DNA from: Pyrenochaeta sp. MPI-SDFR-AT-0127
Taxonomy: Eukaryota; Ascomycota; Dothideomycetes; Pleosporales; Cucurbitariaceae
Assembly (NCBI GenBank): GCA_020747015.1
Contig: JAGTJM010000001.1
Coordinates: 434,001 to 498,000 of the forward strand
Reading direction: 5' to 3'
DNA length: 64,000 nucleotides
Under the pieces are notes generated by a model, which was not told where the DNA came from, ran no database searches, and saw only the letters and a program-made list of their open reading frames with translations. The position numbers were made by a program, and so were the translations under genes. This document shows positions 11,291 to 21,872 of this stretch, one piece after another (the first letter of the stretch is position 1; the number at the start of each line of letters is the position of its first letter).

Positions 11291-12619
11291 ATGACGGGGA
11301 GGCTCGATGATGATGAATACGTCGCAAATCTACTGAAGGAGGATGCAAAGAGTGCAACCAAGAAATACGAGCTTGTGGGCATCGATGCTTTCAACCCAAA
11401 AAGGTGTGCTGCACCTTTCTGCAACCAATTCACAACAGCAACCGTGTGAATTCTGTACCAGGCACTGACATGTACCAGAATAAAGTCGGGGGCTCCCAAG
11501 CCCAACACCAGTTTCCTGCGACACATTATCCGTCAAACCGATAGCCACAATGCTGCGTTACTTGCTAGAGAAGCCGAGGAGTCCCACGCCCGTCTTAAGA
11601 CGATGGATCGAGAGATGGAAAGTGAGAGGCGCAAGGAAGCAGAAAGGAAGAGGAAAAAGGCAGACGGACGGCTTACTCCGTTGACTAGCGATAGCGAATC
11701 GCAGTATAGACGCTCGAAACAACGAAGTGACTATGGCACCGGCCGTGAGAAGGAGCGGAGAGCCGGAGAGCACCACGATCATAAGGAGGAATCCTGCAGA
11801 CGGCGCAGAGGCAAAAGCATAGAGACACGGCGGGAGAAAAGGCGTCATGAGCACAGTGATAAAGAACGATCTACCCGGAAACGGCGACGCCCTCACGCCC
11901 ACCGTGACGAGGAGCGCCGATATAGACATGGCAGTGAGGAACAAGACGACCGATCTCGCAGAAGGGATTACAGGGACCACAAGGGCTACAGCCGTAGGAG
12001 TCGCAGATCAAAATCCAGATCTACGTCCCGGTCCCGGTCCCGGTCACGATCCCCTCGTACAAGCAAACATGAAAGTAGGCATAAGCGTCGAGACCTATCA
12101 TACTCTCCTCACCGTGCTTCGAGAAATTCCATGCCAAAGTCATTTCTACCCAATTCAAAGTACAGTGCCAGGTCGTCCAAGCCACGCTCTACTTCACCGG
12201 CCTCTGATTCGGATCCTCTTGAAGCACTGATAGGGCCGCTTCTACCTTCTGCACAATCACTGGTGCGTGCTCGAGGCCGAGGCGCTCACAAGACTAGTGC
12301 CATGGACATGGATTCCCGTTTCTCCACTAATTATGATCCAACAACTGACGTTCGTCCTGACTCGGATGGTGAAGACGATTGGGGTAACGCCCTCGAAGCC
12401 CTCCGAGATCGTCAGCGTTGGCAACAACAAGGAGCAGACAGACTTAAGGCTGCTGGTTTCACGGATGAACAAGTCAAAAAGTGGGAGAAGGGAGAGTCTC
12501 AGAATGAAGATGATGTGGTTTGGGCAAGGAACGGGCAAGCAAGAGAATGGGATAGGGGGAAGGTTGTGGATGAAGATGGGCATGTTGAATTGAAAGCCGA
12601 TTTTGGAAGGCTTAAATGA
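11291..12619 (+). CDS. RS-rich nuclear protein, probable pre-mRNA splicing factor (PRP38B-like)
   Basis: Two exons, 11291-11403 and 11479-12619 (75-nt intron, phase 2), 417 residues. The N-terminus (residues 1-80) is conserved-looking: DDDEYVANLLKEDA, then FNPKRIKSGAPKPNTSFLRH across the splice, then a helix beginning SHNAALLAREAEE. The centre (about 90-215) is a long Arg/Ser/Asp/Glu/His region with SRSRSRSRS dipeptides, typical of splicing-associated RS proteins. The C-terminus (about 230-417) is ordered again: RGRGA, the segment DDWGNALEALRDRQRW, the helix GADRLKAAGFTDEQVKKWEK and a final ADFGRLK. Fungal homologues are, as I recall, labelled pre-mRNA-splicing factor 38B. The Prp38 domain itself is not evident, so the name is a family label rather than a shown function. 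Confidence 0.75.
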
Positions 12620-12724
12620 ATAATCTGCTGTTTCCAGCAATCGCCATGGTACCCGAACCTCTCAGCATGTGTTGATGCTTTCACCAATTGTGTACTTTTG
12701 ACTTCTGTCAGTCTCATGGCCATC

Positions 12725-12732
12725 CTCGTAAG
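12725..12732. repeat. 8-bp target-site duplication, left copy
   Basis: The sequence is CTCGTAAG, immediately outside the left inverted repeat of the hAT element. An identical copy sits at 16149-16156. Eight base pairs is the canonical duplication length for hAT transposons. Confidence 0.93.
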
Positions 12733-12747
12733 CAGAGTTGGGAACAA
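12733..12747. repeat. hAT left terminal inverted repeat
   Basis: Reads CAGAGTTGGGAACAA inward from the left end. It pairs with 16134-16148 with one mismatch (G against C at position 5). Confidence 0.9.
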
Positions 12748-12984
12748 GCGAATCAAATGAAAAATATAGAAATCTTGTTCTTGTTTGAAACAACCAGGCT
12801 CGAACCTGGGCTTTTTTTTGACTTGACTTGATAAGCAATTCGAGTAATTTGTTCTTGTTTGAGGTTATTTAACAAAACTTCCCAAACAGGAAGGTAGTAC
12901 AAAAGTTTCAAGGCAAGTAGCAAAACATGAGGCTTGAACTAAGCACCTACATCTTCATGCGTATAGGAGGTGCTTTATAGGCAT

Positions 12985-14689
12985 CACCGTTGATACACTC
13001 ATTGATTACTGCCCAGTCGGCTGCAGATAGCACATTGATCCTCATCTAAGCAGGCGCGCAAACACTTCGATTGCCCTTTGGATCAGCGTATATATTGTCG
13101 CGGGATATACGATCAATATGGTCGTTGGCGTACTAATCGACTGCATCTTTATGTTTGACAGCCCTCTCAAAGGTATCATGGAAGCTATTCCAGCGAGTAA
13201 TAATAGACTTGATAGAATCTAGGTATGTAGTTGATTGAACGTGAGGGAGCCTGTTAACAGCGCGCTGAGCTTCAGCAAATAGGCCATGCTGTGTAGGCGT
13301 TCGGATTTAGTTGATTATATCAATAAGTACGCCCAAAGGCCCATCTTTACGCCAGTCCTTGAAGAACTGAGCCTCTAGTTTGTAATTTTCTACGCAGTTA
13401 TGAAACGCGACTTTATCCAATCCAAAGATGATCATCTGGCCAACGAGGTTGAGCGTGTGAGGACCGCAGCGGAGGCGACGATGCGAAGCTTCAAAGTGGA
13501 ACCTTTGCACAAGGCTGGCGATAGCACTTTCATTGGCGTAGGCGTTATCAAGGACAAAGTATCCAATTAATTCCTCATCTATATCGAAGGTAACGAAGGT
13601 TCGTTCTACAACCTTAGCTATTTTCTCACCAGTGCAGGAGCCCGTAAGTCGCGGTAGAGCAATAGGAAGGTCCCTAATTTTACCCTCAGCATTAGCAAAG
13701 TGGACTACAACTCCAAAAACGCCGCGCTTGCCACCCTTTACTGTCCAGCCGTCAAAGCTAACATAGATCTTGCTAATTGCTTGTGATAAATCTTGAATAA
13801 CCTGGGGGTCCATGAAGCGATAGAGCCTCATCACGGAACTAGAAACACTGCGGTGACTTACCCACAACGCCTCTGCTGCCTCTGGGTTTGCGTACGCAAT
13901 CATCTGCTTGAACGATGGTGTTTCAAGCGCTCTGAGTGGATGGTCATGATTAACTGCCCACCTTACTGCTGCGTCCATGAAACCTTGTACGTTAAAGTTT
14001 CCAACATGATTAGCCATGTTCTTAGTAAGACTAGGGCCATCTTGGACTGCAAAGTGAAGAGGAGGTTGTTGGCCTGGAGGTAGTATAGGAGTGAGTATAT
14101 TCCCTTTACGGTCACGGTTATGACCAGGCCTCTGGAGCGCCATGTGCTTAAGCGCGCCTGTGGTTGAAACAGTTGTCTCGTGTATAGTTTTATCGCGAGT
14201 TGAGCGGTTGACATGGCAGATCCTGCATACCCAGAATATCCTGGTAGGGTCCTTGAGCAGCGCGACGCGATAGCCGTACTGATAAACCCAGCTCTTCTTC
14301 TTGGGAGTACGGAGTGGCTTGCCGTACAGCTTCAAGCGGGACCAATCAATACCATCGAAGCTATCTGCCATATGACCATCAAACAGAGCCTCAGTATCTC
14401 TATCTTCAGCTGCGTCGATTTCTGCGTGGATGGCTGCTCGGGAGCCCTCAGTAGGGGGGACGATCTCAGCTTGGGGCTGTGACTCGAGTAATTGCGACTC
14501 AAATGGGTGTTCAATTGTAGCCTGGCTAGCAGCGATAGCTGGGGCTTTACGCGGGGATGTACGTATGGGTAGCTCAGGCGTTGAGTCGTCTATGTTGATA
14601 GGTCGCGAAGCACTACCTCTGCTAACTCGAGGACGTTTATTGCCGCCATTTAGTGGCTCTGCTGCACGTTTTAGGGCGCGTGGAGGCAT
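12985..14689 (-). pseudogene. hAT transposase, broken and C-terminally truncated
   Basis: The longest open part runs from the ATG at 14689 (MPPRALKRAAEP) to a TAA at 13307, about 460 residues. Order of features: a disordered basic N-terminus; a BED-like zinc finger near residues 150-190 (WVCRICHVN, with later histidines); an RNase-H-like core with SFDGWTVKGGKRGVFGV (first catalytic Asp), YFVLDNAYANE (second Asp) and CGPHTLNLV, the Cys-x-x-His motif of hAT enzymes. Beyond the TAA the same frame still reads TPTQHGLFAEAQRAVN and then TRWNSFHDTFERA, with further stops, before homology fades near 12985. The insertion domain, catalytic Glu and hATC dimerisation region are therefore missing or destroyed. 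Several stops fit C-to-T or G-to-A change, as expected of RIP. Confidence 0.9.
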
Positions 14690-14803
14690 CTGGAGGTAAC
14701 AAAACACCAAAAAACAATGGAGATGGGCAGTAAAATAGGCGTTGTTGATGACTTATAGCAGTACTAAAGATGAGATGATTTGATACGCGTCCAGAAGGTA
14801 ACG

Positions 14804-14824
14804 CGTTTTATCAGTCCTCGAGCC
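14804..14824. repeat. Left inverted repeat of nested pogo-like relic
   Basis: This 21-bp stretch pairs with 15868-15888 on the other strand at 19 of 21 positions, and both differences are transitions. The core is ATCAGTCCTCG. A second direct copy of the core lies immediately inside, at 14825-14837. Confidence 0.75.
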
Positions 14825-15881
14825 TATCAGTCCTCGGACTACCGAAATTAGCGCACATTAACGTATGATTGCGCTACAACAACAACACAAAATTATAGAA
14901 TAAGATTTTATAGATAGCTACTTAAGTACTAGTACATTGACACCTATCATGGCCTTGAATATGACACCTGCTGCATGTTGGTGGTACTCATGGTTATGCC
15001 TGAGGGGCTTGGGTTTGGTCACTCGCTTGGACACACATTTAAGCCTCAATGACTAGCGCATGACCTCCCTGAGTCTGCAGGACTCCTCCACGGGCTATAT
15101 ACTATCGGCGCTGCTAACGTTTACGTTGTTGACGCTAATTGGTAGCACGTAGCTTCCTATTCTTCTCTACTAAGATTGTCACAAAATGCATCGCAAGCTG
15201 ACAACCTTTAACAAGCTGAGAGATAGCTTAACTAGATAGACTCTATGATTAACGGTTAAGGAGATCTCATACGAGAGGAGCCTTCTACTAAAGCTGATTA
15301 ACTGTAGATGGCGTCTCTGCTATCCATATAGCCTCATAATTAGCTATTGTCCTAGGTAGGGACGGCGTTCAAATAATAGTAAGGCACATTAGGACGCGCT
15401 TACGACTATATAGGATAAGAACTATTACTTAAAACCTACTCTAGATACTCTACTCTATGTTCTACCTTGATCTAATGTGATACCCAGCACTTGCCTACAG
15501 GTTTAGGAGGAGGGGTTTGGCTACGCGCAGCAAGTAGAATGTCTGCCATTCGTCGTATGTTAATGATATAGTGTAGAAAGCCTCATTAAGGTCTAGGATC
15601 TAACAAAGAAGTGACTTATCCTTAGTAGAGAGAACTTTTTTTCTATTTGTTGAAGTCTTGGATCGTAGGAACGCGTTAGAAGCAGCGTTGGAGCGTAGTT
15701 CTAGGCACGCCATACAAGAAAGTAATCCTACGCTGACTTTCTATTATTTTATTTCAGAGTGATTGAGTTACGCGAAAGAGTTCTACAACTTCTTTGAGGT
15801 GAATTATGGCGTGGCGTTGAGCCCATGGTTGGTTGTACGCGTCAGGTTGCGCTGATTTTGGTGGAGTGGCCCGAGGACTGA
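14811..15881 (-). mobile_element. Degenerate pogo/Fot1-like (Tc1-mariner) element nested in the hAT
   Basis: The relic is about 1.07 kb and is bounded by the inverted repeats at 14804-14824 and 15868-15888. On the minus strand at about 15480-15557 the frame reads RRMADILLAARSQTPPP followed by PVGKCWV. That matches the DNA-binding (CENPB/HTH) part of Fot1/pogo transposases, where a MADxLLA...VGKxWV pattern is usual. Weaker matching frames upstream (VPRTTLQR near 15690) fit the same protein. Stops are dense and the DDE catalytic half is absent. TpA is frequent and GC low, as expected of RIP. The exact ends and the TA target duplication are uncertain. Confidence 0.72.
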
Positions 15882-15888
15882 TGAAACG
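15868..15888. repeat. Right inverted repeat of nested pogo-like relic
   Basis: Partner of 14804-14824; read on the minus strand it gives CGTTTCATCAGTCCTCGGGCC. Confidence 0.75.
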
Positions 15889-16133
15889 TTAAAATCCGAC
15901 TAATGACCAAGCTAGGTGGCCTCAACTCCAAAAAACTGTCGCGAGATTATTGTCAAAGCTTCTATAGGCAGTCTCTGGTTATGTACAACCTTTGGTCCCA
16001 GCAAGACGAATCAAAAAGCAAACAAATCTCGGCCTCGGTTGTTCTTGTTTGGATAGCTCAAGGGCCTCATCTTGAATTAATTTTTTTTGGGAGAAAAACC
16101 TCAAAACTCAAGCAAATCAAATCAAGCTCTTGT

Positions 16134-16148
16134 TTGTTCCCAAGTCTG
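16134..16148. repeat. hAT right terminal inverted repeat
   Basis: On the minus strand it reads CAGACTTGGGAACAA, pairing with the left end at 12733-12747. Confidence 0.9.
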
Positions 16149-16156
16149 CTCGTAAG
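16149..16156. repeat. 8-bp target-site duplication, right copy
   Basis: CTCGTAAG, identical to 12725-12732. The next gene starts about 135 bp further on. Confidence 0.93.
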
Positions 16157-16290
16157 CAACGCGAGAACCGTTTTGGCCGTTATCTTTGTTATACGAACTG
16201 ACCAATCAGACATGGGTTTCAACACAGCCACGCTGCTCTGACCATGGTCTCACCAAGGGCATGCTATAACTTCTACCACCACTTGAAAAT

Positions 16291-18345
16291 ATGTTCCTGT
16301 CTGAGAGTCATTCCACAACCTCAGGTTTTGATTCTCAGGACACGTTGAAGATGAGTAAGGATGACCTTGTCAGAGGTAAGAAGAGGCAACGAAAGAAGAC
16401 TCCTAAAACACGATCCGGGTGTACAACTTGCAAGTGGGTGTCCATCGTTTCTCATGTGATTCCAAGCATGGACTAATCCTAAACCAGAATCCGGCGTGTC
16501 AAATGTGGTGAAGAGCGACCAAGCTGTGAAAAGTGCACCTCGACAGGACGTAAATGCGATGGCTACTCCAACTCTGCCAATAGCTCATCCCCTCAAGAAC
16601 CCGATGCAGATTCAGGACTCGTCCCCCACAAACGTCTCCCGACCGGTACAAGGACCGCGGGTCAGGCAATTGCCCCCAGGACGAAAAGTTTCATTCTCCC
16701 CCGCTCGCCATACGAGCCGACTAATCACAACCCTGTCCTAGCTATGCCTGTCTATACCTTCCGGGCCCTGCCTATACCTGCATCAATGAGTCGTTCGTTT
16801 GAATACTTTCTCAAACGTTCTTCGGTTGATCTAGCCGGCCCGCTTTGCATTGAAGTCTGGGGCCACTACATTCTTAGTGCGGCCACTTTATCTCCGGCGA
16901 TACAGCATGGTATCGCCGCCTTGTCTGGAATCCACGAGCGGCACGCCCTTCCTCACAGCTGCGGCTCAAGGGCTGCCACAGAGTCTTGGAAGCACTACTA
17001 TCTCGCCGTCAAGGCAACAAACAGCCTGGTGACTACGTCGCAAAATGGACGCAAATATGGCGAACATGCGAAAGAAGAAATTCTGATAGCATGTGCTATC
17101 TTTATTACTATTGAAGTGCTCCTCGGTAATTTCGAAGCTGCGTTACGGCACCTCGAAGGAGCATTCTCGCTCATCCAAGCTTACTTTACCAAATCTCCCG
17201 CAGTCACTCAGGATCTTCGTGATGGCAGCGTTCAATCTTCCCCGGATGCTTCGTCGAACTCCCTGACGACTCACCTCGATAGCAATCTAACAGATCTCAT
17301 CGGTTTCTTGACCCGCCTTGACTTGCAAATGCTCTCCTTTCTTCCTGCAAGCCACTCAGAAACTAAACCTACCGAACCACCTACACATGGCATCACCCAA
17401 CTCTGCCAGCCACTGCCAAATGCTACGCCAGAATCTTTAAACGACATCATCAAGCAAAGCCTGTCTTGGATACGGCACCACGCTGCAGCGTTCAAGTACA
17501 ATCCACCTCTTCCTTCCGAGCTGTACGACACCCAGTTCAGTCTCCTCAATTCTCTGCAGCACTGGAGGACTAGCTATCTAAATGGCTTAGAAGTCGACTC
17601 GCCGCTTCCCCGATCTGGGACTACTTCCCCCTTGTCCACAGTCACAACAGAAACAGCCAATCTCCTCCTCGCCTACCATCTCACAGCCCTAAAGGTGCAA
17701 ACCGCGCTCTCAGCTTGCGAAGGCATCTTCTCTACACCCGATAGCATGGCCGCTTTTGAAGCAATCCTGCAGTACGCATCCATCATCGTGGCCCAGCGAA
17801 ACGACAGCGGCTCAAACACAGCGGCAGCACAGGAAGGCAATTTTGCACAACTCGTGTCCTTTTTCTCACTCGAGATGAGCACTATCGAAGCACTCTATTA
17901 TACAGCAATCAAATGCCGCCGCCCCGCCATGCATCGCCGTGCAGTCGACCTCCTCCGCATCGCGGGGCGAGAAGGTGTGTGGGATGGAAGTATCATGGCT
18001 CGCGTTGCCACACACGTTGTTTCGATCGAGGATGCGGTGTTTCCTTCCCTTTCTTCTGTCCATTCCTCGTCATCGTCAGTGCTGGGAAACGATGTCGATC
18101 AGTCCTACAACGATGACGTTTTGCTTCAACCCAAGATCACGAAAGAGGTGCAAAGGAACTGCCACGACTTCGATGTTGCGTCGGATACTTTCACTGACGA
18201 TGGTTGTCTTTTTATGGAAAAGCCTTTGATCAACGAGGTCACGTTTACTGTGGATCGAGAGGCGAGCACGGTCGAAGTCGAGTGTGGGTGGTATTCTCAG
18301 CAATCCCGGAGTTGGAGATATGATAATGCAGTGTTGACGTGGTAA
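16291..18345 (+). CDS. Zn(II)2Cys6 transcription factor, DUF3468/Fungal_trans_2 type
   Basis: Two exons, 16291-16433 and 16488-18345 (54-nt intron splitting a Lys codon in the zinc cluster), 666 residues. The joined cluster reads C44-TT-C-KIRRVK-C-GEERPS-C-EK-C-TSTGRK-C, a perfect CX2CX6CX6CX2CX6C; a basic KKRQRKK stretch precedes it. After a Ser/Pro linker, the region from about residue 130 (VYTFRALP) is helical and resembles the C-terminal regulatory domain common with KIRRVKC-type fungal factors: GPLCIEVWGHYIL, AISGIHERH-like and a segment with EALYYTAIKCRR. The C-terminus is Ser/Asp-rich and ends in a beta-like tail. ATG 16291 is the first in frame; ATG 16351 (MSKDD) is an alternative. 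The hAT element ends about 140 bp upstream, so promoter sequence may have been displaced. Targets unknown. Confidence 0.87.
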
Positions 18346-18758
18346 GCACGATTTTTCTGCTCAGATTTACCATTCAAAAAGTAAATATATACTGGGTTCG
18401 TACTTTAAAAGTAACACATCATCTCGGCACTGTCCACTTCGCACGTCACAGTGATACCTGCGAATTAAGCGAACAAAGGTAAAAGCGTGACAATCAAATT
18501 TAAATGCATTCTGCGACACAAACGTGCTGTTTTCTTCATATTGAGGGGATGGTCATTCAAGGCTTCATCTAAATATGGTATATACACAGACATACACGTA
18601 CAATATCCTACATCCCACTTGTTTTTGCCTCGAGTGCGCCCAGACGTCCGTCTATATGCAAATCCCTAGCCATCCCATCATCGAAGGGTATACGGTAACA
18701 AGAACGCAAGTACCATCCTAGCCCTATCCACCCTTGCGCTACTGTCTTGATTAGGATC
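18346..18758. other. Convergent intergenic region
   Basis: These 0.41 kb separate the stops of the Zn2Cys6 gene (+) and the EF-G gene (-), so they should contain both 3' UTRs and polyadenylation signals. The stretch is moderately AT-rich; I see no further gene. Confidence 0.55.
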
Positions 18759-21295
18759 TTATGTGTTCCTGTCTTTCTGCTCCTTTTCGTACTTGGCGAT
18801 CAACTCTTTCTGCAGTTGCGGTGGCGCGGGGCTATAGTGGCTGAACTCCATGCTGAACTCACCCTTGCCCTGTGTAGCAGCGCGCAGTTGACTGCTGAAG
18901 CCGAACATGCTGTTGAGACTACAATCTGCATAGACAGTGAAGTCCTCTGGACCGATCTCAGTGTCGTTAATCACAGAATTACGCTTGTTCAAAAGTCCAA
19001 CGACGCTACCCTGGAATTCGTTGGGTGCAGTGATAGTAGTCTTCATGAGTGGCTCGAGCACCTGAGGAGCGCCAGCTTGGAAAGCCTTGCGGAAAGCTTG
19101 TTGTGTTGCCATCTTGAAGGCCATTTCGCTTGAGTCGACCGCATGCGTTGCTCCGTCATTGATGATCATCGAAGCTCCAAGCACCTTGTGGCCGAGGAGG
19201 GGTCCCTTGGCAGTCGATGCCTGGAAGCCCTTTTCACAAGCAAATAGGAACTTCTCTGAGATGGTGCCACCGGAGATCTGCTGTTCGAATTTGTTCACAC
19301 CAAGTTCCTCGCTTGGCTCCATCCACCCAACGACACGCGCATAGTCTCCAGAACCACCACTTTGCTTTTTGAGAGTGTGGTCGAAATTTACACGCTTGGT
19401 GATTGTTTCACGGTATGCGACCTGGGGCTGTCCTGTTTCGCATTCTACACGGTATTCACGACGCATACGCTCGACGTAAATGTCTAGATGCAACTCGCCC
19501 ATGCCTGAGATGACTGTCTCTTGCGATTCGGCGTCGACGTGGATTCGGAAGGTAGGATCTTCGCGCGTGAAGCGGTTCATGGCTTTACTGAAATTGGGTG
19601 TATCTTTTGTGTGCTTCGGCTTGATCGATAAGGAAATGACAGGCTCAGGGACAAACATGGAGGTCTAAAGGTGTTAGCTTGCTTTGCCATTGAGAAGGAG
19701 ATGAAGCTTACCATAGTGTAACCCAGACCACCGTCGGTGAAGGTATCCCCCGAAGCGCAGTCCACGCCAAACACGGCGCAAATCTCTCCCGCTCCAATTT
19801 CTGGCACTTCCTCCATGTCGTTGGAGTGCATCCGCACAATCTTTGGAATCCTAACCTTCTTGTCGGACCTTGCGTTGAATACGTTCATGCCCTTCTTCAA
19901 GGTACCCTGATACACACGAATGTACGTCAACTGTCCAAAAGTACTCTCTTCGAGCTTGAAAGCCAAACCAACAAACGGTAGAGAGTTATACGAGACTAGT
20001 TTGACTGGCGCTTCCTTTCGCTTCTTATCAAGCGCCATGTTCTCAACTTCCGATGGGTTCGGGAGATAGTCACAGACGCCGTCGAGCATTGGTTGAACTG
20101 ATTTATCAGCGAGCGCAGAGCCCATCATGACTGGCGTGAACTTCAAAGCGATCGTCGCCCGTCGAATGGCGGCCTTGATCTGTAAAACAGTCGGCTCCTG
20201 CTCCTCCAAGAACATCTCTGCCATCTCGTCGTCAACATCTGCCAGTGTCTCGATAAGTTTCTGCCTCTTTTCCTTGCATAAGTCAATGAGGTCCGCTGGA
20301 ATCTCATCAGTTTCCCTGATAATTTCTCCCTTATCACCCTCGTTATAGATGGCCTTCATCCTAACCAGGTCGACAACGCCCAAAAAACCATCTTCGCGAC
20401 CTATGGGTACTTGCAGAGCCGCGGCAGGTATCCGAAGCTTCTGGTTGATCTGTTCGACAGCCTTCCATGGATTTGCACCCATGCGGTCCATCTTGTTGAT
20501 GAAGGAGATCCTGGGGATATTGTATCTCCGCATCTGCCTGTCCACGGTGATGGTCTGACTTTGTACGCCGCTGACGGCGCAGAGAATCATAACAGCACCG
20601 TCAAGCACCCGCAGCGCCCTTTCGACCTCAATGGTAAAGTCGATATGTCCAGGTGTGTCAATCAAGTTGATGTGATATTTCTCCTCCTTTCCCTCGTCAT
20701 TTTTCTTCACCCAATCGCAGAAAGTCGCTGCAGACTGAATAGTGATACCCTTCTCACGCTCGAGGTCCATCGAGTCCATCTTTGCGCCGACGGCATCTTT
20801 ACCACGTACTTCGTGTATGCTGTTGATGCGGCCGGTGTAATAAAGGACACGTTCGGTGGCGGTTGTCTTGCCAGAGTCGATATGTGCTGCGATTCCAATG
20901 TTTCGGACTCTCGATAATCGCTCCCACTCGACAGGATCAAGATTCTCAACAATCTTCTCTTGTGACAAGGTAGATGGGTCTTCCTTCGCTTGCTCCAGTC
21001 TGTTTCTCTCAATTAGTCTTCAGTTGCCTCCTAGTTTTGTCTGCCATTGCTACGACCAGGTGCTACTAGACAGCGGTACGTACACTTGCGCAGCTGCAGA
21101 CTGCCATCTCCGTTGCCGACATGTTGTCTGAGTGTTCATCCATGTGTCGGTCTTGGTACCATTGGTGTAAGGCGTGCGCGACGCCGCAATGGTCGAGAGC
21201 GCGCATCGTGAAGGGGCTCGGGTAGCCGATCGAGCAGAGGAGCGAAGACTGCTTGTAGCGAGCGATTGCGCTCGCAGGAAAGACTGCACTCTCAT
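18759..21295 (-). CDS. MEF1: Mitochondrial elongation factor G
   Basis: Three exons on the minus strand: 21084-21295, 19712-20999 and 18759-19664 (introns 84 and 47 nt), 801 residues, the usual length. Residues 1-70 are Arg/Ser/Ala-rich without acids near the start (MRVQSFLRAQSLATSS), a good mitochondrial presequence. The GTPase domain follows: P-loop AHIDSGKTT (about 109-117), switch region EREKGITIQSA, DTPGHIDF and NKMD. The C-terminal part has the domain IV/V motifs typical of EF-G (GMGELHLDIYVERM, QPQVAYRETI, YSPAPPQLQKELI). The protein catalyses GTP-dependent translocation of tRNA and mRNA on the mitoribosome. The first donor is placed at GTACGT so that phase 2 joins the reading frames (AAQ-V-LEQAKED). 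All recognised GTPase motifs are intact. Confidence 0.96.
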
Positions 21296-21872
21296 CTTGC
21301 ACAATTCCGATTGATACAAAACAAGAAGGCGAACGAAAGGACGACTCTGACGTCTGCTGTGGCTATGGACTGACCTGCACCACCAGAAAAAAGTTAGGGC
21401 CATCGGAGTTTTGGCGGAGGTGCCAGTCACATGATGGCGCGCCTTGCACGGGTCAGCCTCGTCACTTTCAGGCCAACTTTCAAAGATCTAATTGGAGTGA
21501 GGATATATTGGATTGATGGTACACAAACAAAGTCTGGCAAACACCTAAGCCCACAACTACCCTAATAAGTTGCCAGCTACCATGCATGCAACTAATTTGT
21601 ATCCAACTGCGTACTCCATTTAGGCACAACGGCGATAATTTCTCAACACCCCGCTGGTGGATATGAATCTTCGTCAAACAATCGCTCCTGAAAATGCTAA
21701 TGAGAAGAGAATGGGTAAAGACATGTGCAACGGCCCAGGGTGTAGTTCGCCTGCATGCGCAGACGCAACCGCAGTAGGGCGTAGGCAGCTTCAAGGACTT
21801 ATGTATATACTGTTTACGAATTAGGAAGCGTCGCGAAGCTGACCAGCCCTATGTATACAGTCTGGAGCGCTG
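21296..21872. other. Intergenic, promoter of the EF-G gene
   Basis: The 0.58 kb between the EF-G start codon and the stop of the Lys/Pro/Ala-rich gene (both minus strand) should contain the EF-G promoter and the 3' end of its neighbour. Open frames here are short and featureless. Confidence 0.5.

Larger units (their letters stand above)
12733..16148 (-). mobile_element. hAT-family DNA transposon, 3.4 kb, broken, with nested element
   Basis: The element is bounded by inverted repeats at 12733-12747 (CAGAGTTGGGAACAA) and, on the minus strand, 16134-16148 (CAGACTTGGGAACAA), which match at 14 of 15 positions. Both begin with the CAG common to hAT ends. A perfect 8-bp duplication flanks them. Inside are a hAT transposase relic (minus, about 12985-14689), a nested pogo/Fot1-like relic (14811-15881) and subterminal repeats of GTTCTTGTTTG. 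The transposase frame contains stops and lacks the C-terminal dimerisation part, so the copy should be non-autonomous. The intact duplication shows that both ends belong to one insertion event. Confidence 0.92.

Noticed and set aside
12790..12810. T-arm-like GGCTCGAACCTGGG resembling a tRNA 3' half
   Set aside because: There is no acceptor or anticodon arm around it, and it lies in the subterminal region of the hAT element.
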